A DNA stretch of 64,000 nt from Nemophila menziesii (Eukaryota; Streptophyta; Magnoliopsida; Boraginales; Hydrophyllaceae): the NCBI GenBank assembly GCA_029959085.1, contig JARWIR010000035.1:7422501-7486500 (forward strand). Direction: 5' to 3'. Below, piece by piece: positions 12,315 through 25,500 of this stretch. Positions within the stretch are counted from its first letter, which is position 1, and every line of letters starts with the position of its first letter. The notes under the pieces were generated by a model that had not been told where the DNA came from, did not search any database, and was given only the letters and a program-made list of their open reading frames with translations. A program made the translations under genes and the position numbers.

Positions 12315-15300
12315 TCAATCCGTTTCGTAACCACTCGTGTCAACAACTTCCTCCTCACTATCAACATAGATTGGTTCCTCTATTTTATCATCGGCATACT
12401 CGTCCATCGTGTCGTCCAAAAACTCATCCTCTTCATCAATAATTAAATCTATATGCAATAGAGAAGTGTTAAACTGGAGCTCCTCACCAGTTGTCAAGTT
12501 TAGCTGCGAGTAATCAGTCTCCGAGTTCACCAAAGGAATCGTGATACTCTCAGTTTTAGTAGGTAGTGATTTTGCACACAATAACTCGGGACTCCATCCA
12601 TGCTGATCATTGATTTCCCAAAAAACTTTCCACCCTTTTTGTGTTTTCCTTGAATTAATCTCATCAATGTAAAACACTTTTTTTACTTGTGTCTCTAAGA
12701 TGTATGGTTCATCTCTGGAAAAAAACTAGACGTGTTAATAAAGGTTACATCATTCTCTGTCATCGCAGTGCTCGTGTTATACCAATTACACTCGAATAAC
12801 ATAAAAGAACAACCACCAGTAAATGTTACCTCTACAATCTTGACTAATTCACCGTAATACGGTTTCCCTTCATACGTGGTACATACCCCGTAATCCTGAG
12901 TCACTTTTTTTTCTCTATTTTTACGAGTAACCATTTTGTCATCGTTCACAACACATGAATCATATTTATAAACCGCACCATGAGACTTACTAGACAACGA
13001 AATCATCTCACTGGTAGAAAATGCATCACCGACATTTTTCATTTCATAAACCTAGAAACAAGAAAAATTATAAAAATATAATCTAACATTGACTCTTATT
13101 TGATATTTGAATAGATCTATACCTTATGCATAAACCAATCTTGGAAATTTTGTTGGTGTTTCCTCTCTCTACCGGCTAGAGGACGCGATAGCGTGGCTTT
13201 GTGTTCTCTGCTCATTTGAAGACTAAAGTCAATACCTTCTCCATAATGAATGCAAAAGAAAATAAATAAATATGATCAACTTATGTCATTAAATCTTGGA
13301 GTTCTTCCCAATTAAGTAGGATGTACCAGTTGATTTGCTCCTTCTCTACGTATTGCAAAACACCAAACTCCCATTTACCAAGTAGAGTACACTGTCTCTT
13401 AAATACGGCTAAATCTTCAGGTGAGCTACAACCTAGGTATATCTACCCGGTTCGTTGAACATTGTTTTTTCTTCTTGAAGATAACACGATATGAAAGTCA
13501 AAGTCTCCTGTACAGCGTATCCCTCGCCGATTGAACCCTCCGGCCTAGCCGAGTTTCGTATGTATTCCTTTAGTTTCTTTAAATACCGCTCAAAGGGTAC
13601 ACCCAACGCATCTGAACCGGTCCCGCTAACAAAGCTTCGTCGTATAAGTGTAGAACCAGGTGGATCATTATATAGAAAAATTCGGGAGGCAAAATCATTT
13701 CTAGTCTACACATAACTTCAACCACTCCCACCTTACCCGATTCTAACTCTTTCCTACTGATAATTTTTTTACAAACGACTCTAAACACCTTTGCTAACCC
13801 AATAATCGCATCACTAATCGATTTATATTCAATAAGCTCGGGGATACTAGCCACGACTAGATACTACATCATCATGTGATAGTCGTGAGATTTCATTTCA
13901 ATAATACTGCATGTATCTCTTTGAACATTATTTCTCAAACTAGATGTAAAACCATCGTGAAACTTCTGTGCCTTCAACCAGTCAAGAAATATATTCTGCT
14001 TTTCCATTGAAAAAGTGTACTTTGCTCGCTTCAATATTGCTTTGCCTCCTGTTGATACCATCCACAAATATTTCTTGATGTTCATATCCTTAATATTCAA
14101 TCTCACTTTCACGTTATCTTTGTTTATTTTCCCATCAATACTTATAATTGTACCGAGCAAACTATCACACACATTCTTCTCGCAATGCATATCATCAATG
14201 TTATGTTTCAACAAATTTTCGGACCAATAAAGTAAACGATAAAAAATACTCTTTTTCTTCCAATTGAATTGACGAGCACTAGTTTTCTCTAGGACCTTGC
14301 CCCCAAAATCCTTGTGTCTACCGGGAAACATAATGGACAACCCATCTAACTGTGTCTGAATGTTAGCAGGGGTATGTTTCTGGGGTGGGCCGCGATGATC
14401 AGTACTGGGGTACAAACCTTCTCTTTCTAAATCGATGTTTGGGAGGTAACCAACGTCTATGGTCAAAGTAAACCACCCCTTTCTTCACCTTCTTCACCGG
14501 AGTAGAATCCATTCATTCAGGGCAAGCTAAGTAACCCTGACTTGACCATCCTAAAGTGTAAGACCTAGCGCGATAATCATTAGTCATGTACAACAAACAA
14601 ACCTTCATTGTAAACTCTTGTTTCACGTGGGCATCATACATAAGGATCCCTTTCTCCCACAACTAGTCCAAATCATCTATAACAGAGTGAAGAAAGACAT
14701 TCATGTCCTTACCGGGGGAACGGGGTCCCGAAATCAAAAAATAAAGCTATAATGTTGTTCCCTTCATGCATTCGCACCGCGGAAAGGTGTAGACGGTCAA
14801 TATAACTAGCCACATACTATAGGAGTCGTTCTGCATAGATAACGGACAAAAACCATCGATACTCAGATCCAAAAATACATTCAGAGGTTCTCTAGCAAAC
14901 TCGGGATGTAACTGTACAAATCTCTTCAAACTGTCACCATCAACCGGATGGTGCAACACATCTGGGTCGGTACTCTTCCCTGTACTATGCCAAATCATAT
15001 TTTTGGCAGTGTGTCTCTGAGCATAAAATTGTTGCAACCTCGGCGCAATTGGAAAATATCAGAGTTTCTTATGCGCTTCTATCTGACCCTTCTTCAGGTC
15101 CCATCTGGATTCACTACATACTGGACACTTGTCAAGAAATTCATTCTCCTTGTAAAATAAAACACAATCGTTCACGTAAATATCGATGGTAGTGTACCCC
15201 ATACCTAGACTTTTTAACTTTTTGTTGCACTCCTCGTAAGACTCGGGCAAGGTATGAGGTTTGGGCAACATGCGACACAACAGTTCAATAATTTTGGTGA

Positions 15301-15795
15301 AAGATTTGTTAGTTCACTTGTTCTTCACCTTCAAGTGCATTAGCTTCGCAATGAAATTTTATGAACTCATACTGTACATCCAGGGTATAATTCAGTCTGC
15401 AATTCCTCGAACATAGTTTTGAAACTGCCACGTGTTGAATTGTTCGAGTCTATCATCTCGGTGTCACTCGAATGACCACCACCCTCTCAATTAGGTCTCA
15501 AATCTTCACATACATTAAACATTTCATTTTCTACACATCGCGTCTCAGGAATTTCTAAATTCTAATCATGCTTTGTCCAAATCTCATACGTGGACAAAAA
15601 TATGAATTGTAAAAGATGTGACCTAACCTTGTTCACATTAAACCGACGATTATTCTAACAACCATTACACGGACAAAACAAAGTTTCATTAAAATCCTCT
15701 TGTTTTTGAGCAAATATGAAAAATCCTTTCATCCCCTTAACAAATTCACGTAAAACACGAGAAGCGGAATTAATCCAACTCTTATATGAATCCAT
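12315..15795 (-). pseudogene. CACTA TNP2 transposase, broken by stops and frameshifts
   Basis: Successive minus-strand frames reproduce the TNP2 domain order. The N-terminal transposase-associated region starts at ATG 15795 ('MDSYKSWINSASR') and ends in 'CPCNGC' directly before a stop. Frame 15059-15280 carries 'CPVCSESRW'. Frame 14747-15037 carries 'WHSTGKSTDPDVLHHPVDG' and 'DGFCPLSMQNDSYSMW'. Frame 13864-14466 carries 'NIDDMHCEKNVCDSLLGT' and ends 'MKSHDYHMMM'. Frame 13579-13854 carries 'LAGPVQMRWVYP', continued near 13500 by 'ARPEGSIGEGYAVQE'. Frame 12695-13042 resembles DUF4216 ('YYGELVKIVEVTF'). Frame 12315-12677 is the C-terminal 'GWKVFWEINDQHGW' region with an acidic tail. The intact family protein is over 1000 residues and cuts and joins the element's ends. 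At least six breaks make this copy non-functional. Confidence 0.9.
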
Positions 15796-15860
15796 CCTCT
15801 ATTAACAATATAAATTTCAAATAGATTTGTGAATGATCATGCATGCTTTGACGCCAATTA

Positions 15861-17022
15861 TAAACGTCTATAAATGGAAGTCTAATTATAGAGTCGTGGA
15901 AAGTCAGGGCATTAGGATGGTCGCCTGAAAATCACATAATTTCTACTCTAGACATTACACATCACAAGAAAGTAAATGTAATTATTTTAGTGCATAGATT
16001 TTTAGGCATCACCTGATCAATAGGCTTGGAATTCTTGCAAAATATTCGTGGGCATCTGATGTGGGAGTTAAAGAGTCCATGGGATTTTGTTGTTTAGTGA
16101 AGGTGTATGTAGCAGATGGTCAGATAATGGTGAAGGGCCAAAATTGGTGGGCAGAATCAACACTCTAAATGAGATATCACCTATTTTTTAGGAGATTATT
16201 TTCCTGTACAGATGGATAGCTACCTTGGGGATGAACTACTAGAACAACCCGAGGCAGAAAAGGTATTAAAACAGTTTATAGTTTGTTAAAATGCAATGTT
16301 GATGAGCCAAGTCTTGTGCACCTCGAGGAAGATAGATATTGGACTTTATATTGATCATGTAGCAGATGACGCGAATATGGTTATAAAAATCCCATAATTT
16401 GCGGTTATTATCCAATAGTTATTTAATGAGTACACTGACCGACGTGTCACATAGGTAGGGACGGTTTTGTACCCAATATATATACCTGTTTCCATATTGG
16501 GGTCGAAGACCAGTAATAAAACCTTCTACTACCCTATTGAGTGTACTTAAGCAACTCTTTCTGGCAGCTTGAGATCTCATTCGATCAACCGTAAATCTTT
16601 AAGTACTATGTCAAGAATATAAGAATTGATTATTCCATGTGGCTTTAAGTAAAAGCAAAGTGAGTAGCGAACCAAAGTCAAAGAAAGAAAGGGTATCATT
16701 CTATACAGATTGCATAGGTGATCTTAATTGAAAAGACGTCTTAAATCCTTGATACCGAGTTGTCGTGTGTTCCCTTCAAACTTCTGTATTTTCCAAATAG
16801 GCGTAGGCCCAAGGCAGAGGTCCTTTTTTCCGTGAAAGAATATATCGTGGCTACTAGAGTTTACATGGATAATTCGGAATAAATTAATATTGTGTTAATA
16901 AAAATATAGACTTATAACCTTTTTTTAGAAAGCAAAGTATTTTTAAGAAAGTTTCCTGAGATTGGCAGGGTGTATCCTGGAGGACGTGGCGACACCACAC
17001 CACCTTGTCTATTTTGTGTAAT
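15861..17022. other. Unassigned stretch, possible solo LTR within it
   Basis: Nothing coding is recognised. From about 16340 to 16900 the sequence looks like an LTR: a TATA-like 'aatatatatacc' at 16479, then 'aataaaacc' at 16516, and a moderately GC-rich body. No second copy, primer site or polypurine tract is present in the window, so this is weak. The segment before it (16160-16340) has exon-like composition but no readable family motif. Confidence 0.25.
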
Positions 17023-17038
17023 GTAAGTGGATAAACTA

Positions 17039-17658
<620 letters not shown>

Positions 17659-17830
17659 ATGCACGGACGCCACACGAAGAGTTTTAGCTGCAAAAGATTA
17701 CTCGCCTCGGTTTGTTGAATCCCTAGAGACTTCCCAATGGAACTACACGCGTCTGTTGAACTTAGCCTTCTCAGAGCGATAGCTGTGTCGATCTTTTGCA
17801 GATAAAACTCTTCGTGTGGCGTCCGTGCAT
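17659..17830. repeat. Long inverted repeat (hairpin), 40-bp arms
   Basis: Bases 17659-17698 and 17791-17830 are reverse complements over 40 bp with a single mismatch (AGCT versus ATCT), around a 92-bp loop. The arms are GC-richer than the surroundings (for example ACGGACGCCACACGAAGAG). The right arm ends exactly where similarity to the Copia LTR begins. It could be a fold-back junction made when the LTR was truncated, or the stem of a small-RNA-type hairpin; the sequence alone cannot separate these. Confidence 0.9.
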
Positions 17831-18960
17831 TATAAAAATATTTCGATTACATACCTTAAGCCTTTGTATTAGAATAGAAAGACTAACCCAATTTCAAAAA
17901 CTTAAAGACTCCACGCTTTGCACACGATTTTTGATTTTTGCTTTGATAATAAAATTTTGACTTGGAGTCTAAGAGACTTTTTTGCTTTCTGTGTTTTTTG
18001 TTTTTCAGAGAGAAAACTGATTGAAACTATATGCGTATAATGAATTCTCATTATACTTATAATAACTTTAGAGGAGAAAAAGAAAGAGGCGGAAGATGAA
18101 AAGTTAGGAATGTATAATTAAAAGGATTAATGCCAAAAAACCCCTCAAGTTAGAATTAATTCCCCTCACCACAACTATTATTTTTTGTATATTTTTTTTA
18201 TTTCCTTTTTTTGCCAAAAAACCCCTCAAGTTAGAATTAATTCCTTTTTTTATTCATTTTATCACCTTGGCCAAGGATTTGATCCAATCGTTCTAATCTT
18301 ATGAATTCGTAGAGTTTAAACTCTTTACCTAGAGTTGATAGATTCCATCTTGACTCATACCTAGGATAATTTGTGCTTAGCTATGTCCAATATCCTTTCG
18401 ACTGGAATTATGACACACTAGTAGTCTAGTGTCAAAACAAAACAAGCACATACACAACTTTAGTGATGATCTCAGGTCAAACGATCACACGCATGAAATT
18501 CCTTATAGAGATTAACCCACTTGACAGTTCAAGGTAATTAACCATTAGGAATCTCTAGTTTAGTCGCTTCGATAATAACATCTCTATGTGCATTATCTAC
18601 TCACCTAACTCGGTTAACGAGAACTTCCGAAAGTTATCCAATAAATGCGTATTAGCTACATATTAATCAAACTAGATAGTCGAGGTTCTAGCTCGATGAT
18701 CCTACGATTAAGAACAGGTTTAAATTAACTCCTATGAGTTAGATTCTAATTATCATAACACTTTATCATATCTAGTTCACAAATTAATCAAGGACGTGCC
18801 TTCATATTATGTAGATTAATACAATAATCATAAAAGCTTTCCATAGATTCAAAGAAAAAATTTCTTTAATCAATACTGCAGGAATAACTATTATTGTATA
18901 CAGTTAACATTTATGTTCAATTTATTATAAGACAATCGGGGGTAGGTCATGATCACAACA
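17831..18960 (-). mobile_element. Copia 3' LTR (left copy, truncated)
   Basis: Matches 23576-25112 in the same orientation, from 'attacatacc(t/a)taagcctttgtat' to the terminal '...gatcacaaca'. On the minus strand it begins TGTTGTGATCATG, the counterpart of TGTTGGGATCATG in the right LTR. The first ~100 bp of the right LTR (23473-23575) has no match here, so the left edge is truncated at the hairpin. Internally it carries an exact 32-bp direct repeat (18132-18163 and 18213-18244) absent from the other LTR. Confidence 0.85.
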
Positions 18961-18971
18961 ATCTCCCACTT
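18961..18971 (-). other. Copia polypurine tract
   Basis: On the minus strand the 11 bases AAGTGGGAGAT lie immediately before the TGTTG start of the 3' LTR. This is the usual position and composition of the plus-strand primer in Copia elements. Confidence 0.8.
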
Positions 18972-21900
18972 AGCCTAGTCCCAATCGTTCAAGTACCATA
19001 ATTCATAAATAGTCTGTTCTCATCAGAATCTTCTGATAGACACACATAGATATATAAATCTACATTGTTTTCCCTTTCTTCTACCTATTGAATGTGAACA
19101 TCTACATGTTTAATTATATCTCGAATCAAGTAGTAGTACTACATAATTTGTTTGGATTTATAGTTTGATCAAGCTCTCTTTAATCATACAATATCTCAAA
19201 TATTATCATTGTATAAAGAAACTAATATATATAGTGTAGAAACTATACTATGTATATATATAATAACTATTTTATCCAGACAACTGGCATAGTTGCATCT
19301 TATGCTGCTATGTATTCTACCTTTAGTAACCAAAATGTGCTATAGTATCTTGATTAGAACTATTCAAACTCACTTCTCCTCTATATATTCACAACCATAT
19401 GGTGATTTTCTATCATCTATGTTTGAAGCAAACCAATCATCTATATACCCAATTAGCTTTAACTTATATTCTCCATATATGAGGAATTGGTCCTTTGTAC
19501 TTCTTAAGTACTTAAGGATAGTCTTTACTACTTTCCAAAATTCCATATCAAGGTTATATTCGCTACTCCTAGCGTGTAGTGTAATTCAAGTCTTAAACAT
19601 TTTTCATGGTATAATTGATAGATCCTTATCGTTTTAAAATATAGGACTACACACATTTATTCTCTTACTTTTAGGGTCATAGAATAAACCCTCCCACTAA
19701 GAGTAATTCCAAAGCCTAATGTTAAATAGTTCCTCTTGGAATTTCCATGTGATACTTCTAAAAAGTTATAAATGTACTAAGATTGATATAGGTTAAGTAG
19801 CTTCTTTAATCTATCTCTATAGATCCCAATTCAAAGAATATAAGCCACTTTTCATAAAGATTTCATGGAGAACTATTAGACAATAAAAAAATAGGTTTAT
19901 TTGCTTGGTTGGTATATCATATCCTTATGTGATAATATGTCGTCTACATATAACACTAGGAATATGAGTGTACTACCACTAGTCCTTTGTACTCTTATGA
20001 CTCTTTATCAAAAATCATAAAATCATAAAATCAAACTATTTGATTGTATTAAAGAGAATAATTCAACTTAGTGACATTTTTTAAGTCCATTAAAAGGATT
20101 TTTGAAACTTACACATTTTATTGTGAGTAAATGGCAATATGAGACCGTTAGGATTGGTCTTAAGGACGTCACGAACTCCCAATTAGTGAAAACTATTTTA
20201 CATGATATTACCATATCTCATAATATTAGTATGTAGTTACCAATAGTAGAATCTGAAATAAACTAAGCATTGCTATGATAAAATGAATTCACCATGATTG
20301 ATGTTTTCCTTTTGATTTAAACGCTTAGCTATTAGTTAGACCTTATAAGTCTCTACCATATGGTCTACTCCAATCACTTCCCGAGCACCCATTTACTATA
20401 AATGGATCTTATATCTATTTAAGATTCAACCAAAGTATTATACTTCGTTGACTCTTATAGATACTAATTTAGATTCTATGGTTTTTAACCACTTGTAACT
20501 ATCTAGACAAGTCATAGCCTCTTTACAGGGTTTTAGGATCATCACTTAATGGGGTTGTAATCTGAATTTTCTCATCAAACATTCACCATTATTACAACTG
20601 ATTTGGTGTATGATGATATCTATATAACCTTTAGGAGGCTTGTGTACAGTAAATTCCTCTTTCTCTTGATTTTTGTTAACTTCCTTGTTCTAGGGGAGGT
20701 TCGTTAATCGTCCCTGATACATCAAAGTTTGAGACTTGAACCTTAAAGAAATCTATTAACTCATCAAGTAAAGAAAGATAGACGTGCATCTGATGCTCTT
20801 CAGTTTGTATAAATAACTCTAAAATCCTTATTTCATTATGATCTATTTCTACATTATGAATTCCTTAACTATGAAATTCTAATCTAGAAAGGTTGTATGC
20901 CTTACCAAAAACTCTTTGTGTTCAGAATGGTGTAGAAATATAATCTTGTCATTTTCTCTGGGTATCTAACAAATCTATATTTTAAAGATCTCAACTCAAG
21001 CTTAACCATCATAAGTCGTTTAGCATAAATCAACATTTTCAAATTCTACATTTTGAGGTTGGATTTATATTATCTCCATACCACATATGGATTTATCGAC
21101 AGTTTAGTGGGACCTAGGAGTTCATTAAGTATGCAATGGACTTTAAAATATAACCCCATAAGAATATTTGAATTCTAGTGAATCTTACCATGGTTTGTAC
21201 TATATCCAATAAAAATGCAATTTCTCTTTCTGGACACACCATTAGCCTTGGTGATCCAGGATATGTTCACCAAGACGAAATTTAATTTTGTCATAGATAA
21301 TCTATAATGTATTCTTAAGTCTTTCACCTCTACATGTTGACATCTTATTTCCTTCATGCTCTTATATACTCGCTTTCAACTTCACTCAATAGTAATTTGA
21401 ACATTTCAAATAATTCATATTGGTGTTACATTTGGTAAACACATCTATATCTGATATATAGTTAGTGAAGGATATGAAATAAGAATATCCATCTTTGGCT
21501 AATAGTCCATATTGTCCACATACATCAATATTAAGTAGACATAAGAACTCAATAACACAATCTCTATTTTCGTTAAATGGAAATTTAGTCATATTTCACT
21601 GAGATAAGACTCACAAGTTTATTATGAGTTAAAATCATATTGTTCAAGAAAATCTTTATTTTTAAACTTTGTAAGCATTCAATGGGGTGTAATTCATCAC
21701 TATGTAAGACTCCATTGGTTATTTTGTACTGTATTAATACACCACAACCATCTTATTATCAAATGACTATTTTGTTCGAAAACAAGTTTACAAACAAAAA
21801 TACAGTTTACTTACAATATGTTTTGCTATATGCATCATAAATGAATCAGTTATTAAAACTGTGGTTGCAACAATTGCTCCATTACCGAAATCAAAATTAA

Positions 21901-23452
21901 TAACTTCGATTCTTTGCATTCTATTAATTATCATAGTATGCAACATATTGCAAATTTCTACACTACTCGAAGTATCCAATACCCATGTGTGTAATAAATA
22001 GAAGTTAAATAAATTACATAAACAATTTCCATTAGTGCCCTTACCTTGTTTGTAGGTGTTAGATAACCGGTATCTAATGGTCATACTAAGTTACTTATAC
22101 ATCTTTTAAAGAGGTTTAAGTATTCATGGGATATCATGCTTAAATCTTCTTTTGAAGTTAAAAAAAATACACTTAGTACCAATAATAGTTCGTATCACTC
22201 TAGATGTGCATCATATGCATTCTATTCATCCTCAAGAGACATTTTAGTCAATAGGTTATCCATCATATCGATGAGTCTCATATATGCATAAGAAAGACTC
22301 TCAAGTTGTGGTCATAATTCTTGAGATTACCCAACCAATTTGGGATGATTTGAGAAGTAATTAGCAAAAATATCGAGAAATTTAATTATAAGAAGGAATA
22401 TAGAATAACTCTATAAGAACACTATTATATAACTAACAAAGATATGGTCTGTTATCTAAGAGATTTATAATTGGAAACTTTAAAACATGAATCAGCCCCC
22501 TGGTAGTCAGGTAATTTCTAATGCACAATTAAAGTGAAGAATGAAAACTTCAAAACATGAATGAGACTCACTTATAATCAAAGTGTGGTACATTACCTAT
22601 TTTATCATATAAAATAAGAGACTCAAAATTATTTATCCCCGTGGTAGTCATGCCGTTTCTATTTAGTTTTGTTGAGTTAATCCATCCTATAATAGAATAT
22701 TATCAATCTCACATCCTCTGTCTAGACTAAAAACGTAAATTCAATAATTTTATCATATTATTAAACAATTTATATTTTTATAATTTGTACTCGAACTACA
22801 TGTCACCTGGTAGTCAGATAAAAACTTGTAAACTTCAAAAATTTAAAACTCTACTTACGATGGACAAATCGCACGAAACATCTTATGTTTCGTTTTTAAT
22901 AAACTCAATAATTTTAATGTCAAGTGAGAATACCCTAGGATTCCTAGTGTAAGAGTTGGGATGGAAATCAAAACGATCATATCAAAAGATCGGCCGAAAA
23001 TCGTAATTTCGAAAAAAACCATTTTATGTTATACAAAAATTTGATCCATGGTATAAACACTTTTTGGTTTTTTGTTTCATTTGAGATTATATAATAAAAA
23101 TAACACTGTGCTTTTTACATAAGTAAAATGATATAAGCATTCTACTGCATGCCAGTATCACATGGAAAAAGCTTTTCTTCTAACGTCAGACTTAAATATC
23201 ATTAATACAATTCGATCAAAAAGAAAAACACATCACTCTTCTATCTTATAGACAGCTAATGCAAGACCACAAATAGTTTTTTCATTCACTGCAGCAGCAA
23301 CTGCTAGATCAAATAAAAGAATGTTCTAACTTTTAATAAAAAATTTATAAAGCACATTAACAAATAAATGAAAAGAAGAAAACATTTTCCAACTAAACAA
23401 ACACATCAAACAATTTTCAAATAATATACTTGTTTAAATCCATAAATCGCAA
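18972..23452 (-). pseudogene. Ty1/Copia gag-pol polyprotein, decayed
   Basis: Minus-strand pieces follow the Copia order gag, protease, integrase, reverse transcriptase, RNase H from right to left. Protease: 'TWVLDTSSSVEICNMLH' within 21788-22084. Integrase: 'DVCGQYGLLAKDGYSYFI' within 21386-21592, and its later part 'RKRNCIFIGY' within 21175-21357. Reverse transcriptase: the catalytic YVDD is encoded at 19939-19950. RNase H: 'IDDWFASNIDDRKSPYG' near 19440-19395 and 'VEYIAA' near 19315. Integrase before RT places it in Copia, not Gypsy. Stops and frameshifts occur throughout, and the gag part (22100-23450) is hardly readable. The copy is dead. Confidence 0.88.
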
Positions 23453-23470
23453 CAATTGACTCTGATACCA
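23453..23470 (-). other. Copia primer-binding site, initiator tRNA-Met type
   Basis: The reverse complement reads TGGTATCAGAGTCAATTG, whose first eleven bases are the standard plant Copia primer site complementary to the 3' end of initiator tRNA-Met. It lies two bases from the right LTR, which fixes that LTR as the 5' one and the element as minus-strand. Confidence 0.88.
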
Positions 23471-23472
23471 AT

Positions 23473-25112
23473 TGAAGGAATCACAATAAATGTTATATCA
23501 AATCTATGCATCGAAAAATAATGCTAATTGTAATTCTATAACCAATCTAGTTGCGAAGAATTTAAATAAAAGTGTTCAAATTACATACCATAAGCCTTTG
23601 TATGAGAATCGAAAGACTAACTCAGTTTCAAAAACTTGAATCCTCCACTCTTTACACAACAACCTTTGATTTTTGCTTTTCTAATCAAATTCTGACTTAG
23701 AGACTAAGAGACTTTTTTGCTTTCTATGTTTTTTTTTCAGAGAGAAATATGATGAAAGTTATATGCGTATAATGAATCCTCATTATAGTTATAATAACTT
23801 TAGAGAAGAAAAATAAAAGGCAAGAGATGAAATGTCTGGAAGCGTATAATAAAAATTGATTATCTTAATACTACCCATTTGTGAAGTGAATTGGACCTTT
23901 TACATTATACAAAATGACTTGACTAGCCCAACGGTTAGTGACACATTTCACAGAATTGGAGGTACGTGGTTCGATCCCCTGAATATCAATTGTTTTCTTC
24001 TTTTTCTTTTTTGTCTTAGGTAAGTCTTAACTAGTATTTAATATCTGATATACCAATATTCCACGAATATGATTAACTAGTATTTATTATCTAATAATAA
24101 ACATTAATTAACGACATGAAGCAAGATACTTGCACTTGTTAGTGTGCGACTATGTGGGTTCATCGTTAAACCGGTAGTAGTTAACTCAATTAACTAATAA
24201 TCGAGGTTGGCGTCTAACAACACTCCGTAACAACCGGATAATGTGAATAAACACTGTACAAAGAACCCAATAAAGGATCAGACATGTAATTCCTTTATCT
24301 TTACAGCTCTAGATCATCTTATGATATGGTATAACTGTCAAATCTCATTAAAAAATTAACCACGTTATGCGTCGATTATCAACGATTGACGTATGACCTA
24401 AGAAACACATTTCTTCATTCATTTTATCACCTTGGCCAAGAATTTGAGACAATAATTATAATATTATGACTTCGTAGAGCTCAAATTCTAAACCTAGAGT
24501 TATTAGATTCTATCTTGACTCATCACTAGGAGCATATGTACTTAGCTATGTCCAATATCCTTTCGACGATAATTACGACACACTAGTAGTCAAGTATCAA
24601 AACACAACAAGCACATACACAATTATATTGATGATCAAAGGATCACAAGCATAAAATTTCTTATAGATATTACCCACTTGATAGTTCAAGGTAACTAACC
24701 ATTAGGAATCTCTAGTTTTAGTATGTTCTATATTCACATCTCTATATGAATTATCTATTCACCTAACTCAATAGATTTACTAATAGATATCCAATAAATA
24801 CCCGTTAGCTACATATTAATCTAACCGGATCATCGAGCTCATAACTCGATGATCCTACGTCTAAGAACAACTTTGATTTAAGTCCTATGAGTTAGATTAT
24901 CGTTATCATAACACTTTATGATATCTAGTTTGTAACTTAATCAAGGGTTTGATTTCATATTATGTAGATTAATACCATAATCATAAAACTTGTCATAGAT
25001 ATAAGGAAACAATTTCTTTAATCAATACTATAGGAATAACTATTATCGTGTACAGTTAACATTTGTGTTCAATTCATTATAAGACGATCGGGGTTAGGGC
25101 ATGATCCCAACA
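23473..25112 (-). mobile_element. Copia 5' LTR (right copy, 1640 bp)
   Basis: Bounded by TG at 23473 (next to the primer site) and CA at 25112, so the LTR has TG...CA ends on either strand. It matches the left LTR over most of its length but carries ~0.5 kb extra (about 23840-24415), which includes a SINE-like sequence. Base changes between the two LTRs are common, so the insertion is not recent. No clear 5-bp target duplication can be tested because the left LTR is truncated. Confidence 0.85.
23916..24012 (+). mobile_element. SINE-like tRNA-derived sequence
   Basis: A box-A-like 'actagcccaacggttagtg' (23922-23940) is followed 28 bp later by a perfect box B, GGTTCGATCCC (23968-23978), and then a T-rich tail with 'cttctttttcttttttg'. 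This is the layout of plant SINEs with a pol III promoter. It sits in a part of the right LTR missing from the left LTR. No cloverleaf can be drawn, so it is not a tRNA gene. Target duplications are not clear. Confidence 0.45.
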
Positions 25113-25121
25113 TTAAATAAA

Positions 25122-25491
25122 TAGATAATTCCCTAAATGGTCCTGAACTATAGGCTAGGTAACCCAAATTGTCCTCTAAGTTTTAAAGTTACTCAGGTGG
25201 TCCTTAAATTTTTTTGTCCCCTCATTACTGTCAAATGTTTATTGTTAAGTGGCACATGACAAACACATTGGAGGACCAAACCAGTAATAGGGTGATAGAT
25301 CAGGGACCATTGAGTGACCAAAATACCTGTAACCACATGGACATGATGGTAAAAATGGACGTAATTCGGTGTGGCGACTAATGTAGTCAAATAAAAACAA
25401 TGTTCAAGGACTATTTCACTAAATGTACATGTTCAAGGACTCTTCGGGTAACTAGCCTATATAGTTCAGTGCACATTTGGGGAATTATCCC
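25122..25491. mobile_element. MITE, MULE-like, 370 bp
   Basis: Terminal inverted repeats of ~40 bp: the left arm has GATAATTCCCTAAATGG then GAACTATAGGCTAG, and the reverse of the right arm has GATAATTCCCCAAATG then GAACTATATAGGCTAG. Flanking 9-mers are TTAAATAAA (25113-25121) and TTATATAAA (25492-25500), matching 8 of 9, which fits a Mutator-type target duplication. No coding capacity is recognised; a 65-codon frame inside is not similar to anything known to me. Confidence 0.75.
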
Positions 25492-25500
25492 TTATATAAA

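Larger units (their letters stand above)
8352..15860 (-). mobile_element. CACTA (En/Spm-type) DNA transposon, broken
   Basis: The left edge is a CACTA terminus (CACTACACCGCGTCC at 8352) followed by a run of 'GTAGTCGC/GTAGTCGT' subterminal repeats, the classic binding-site layout of CACTA ends. Two minus-strand gene remnants follow: a Transposase_24-like protein (9000-10450) and a TNP2 transposase (12315-15795). A second block of the same subterminal repeats sits between them (11791-12120), which is unusual. No inverted copy of the CACTA terminus or subterminal repeats was found to the right of 15795, so the right end is lost or extremely diverged. All genes carry stops and frameshifts, so the element is dead. 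It may be two elements side by side. Confidence 0.75.
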
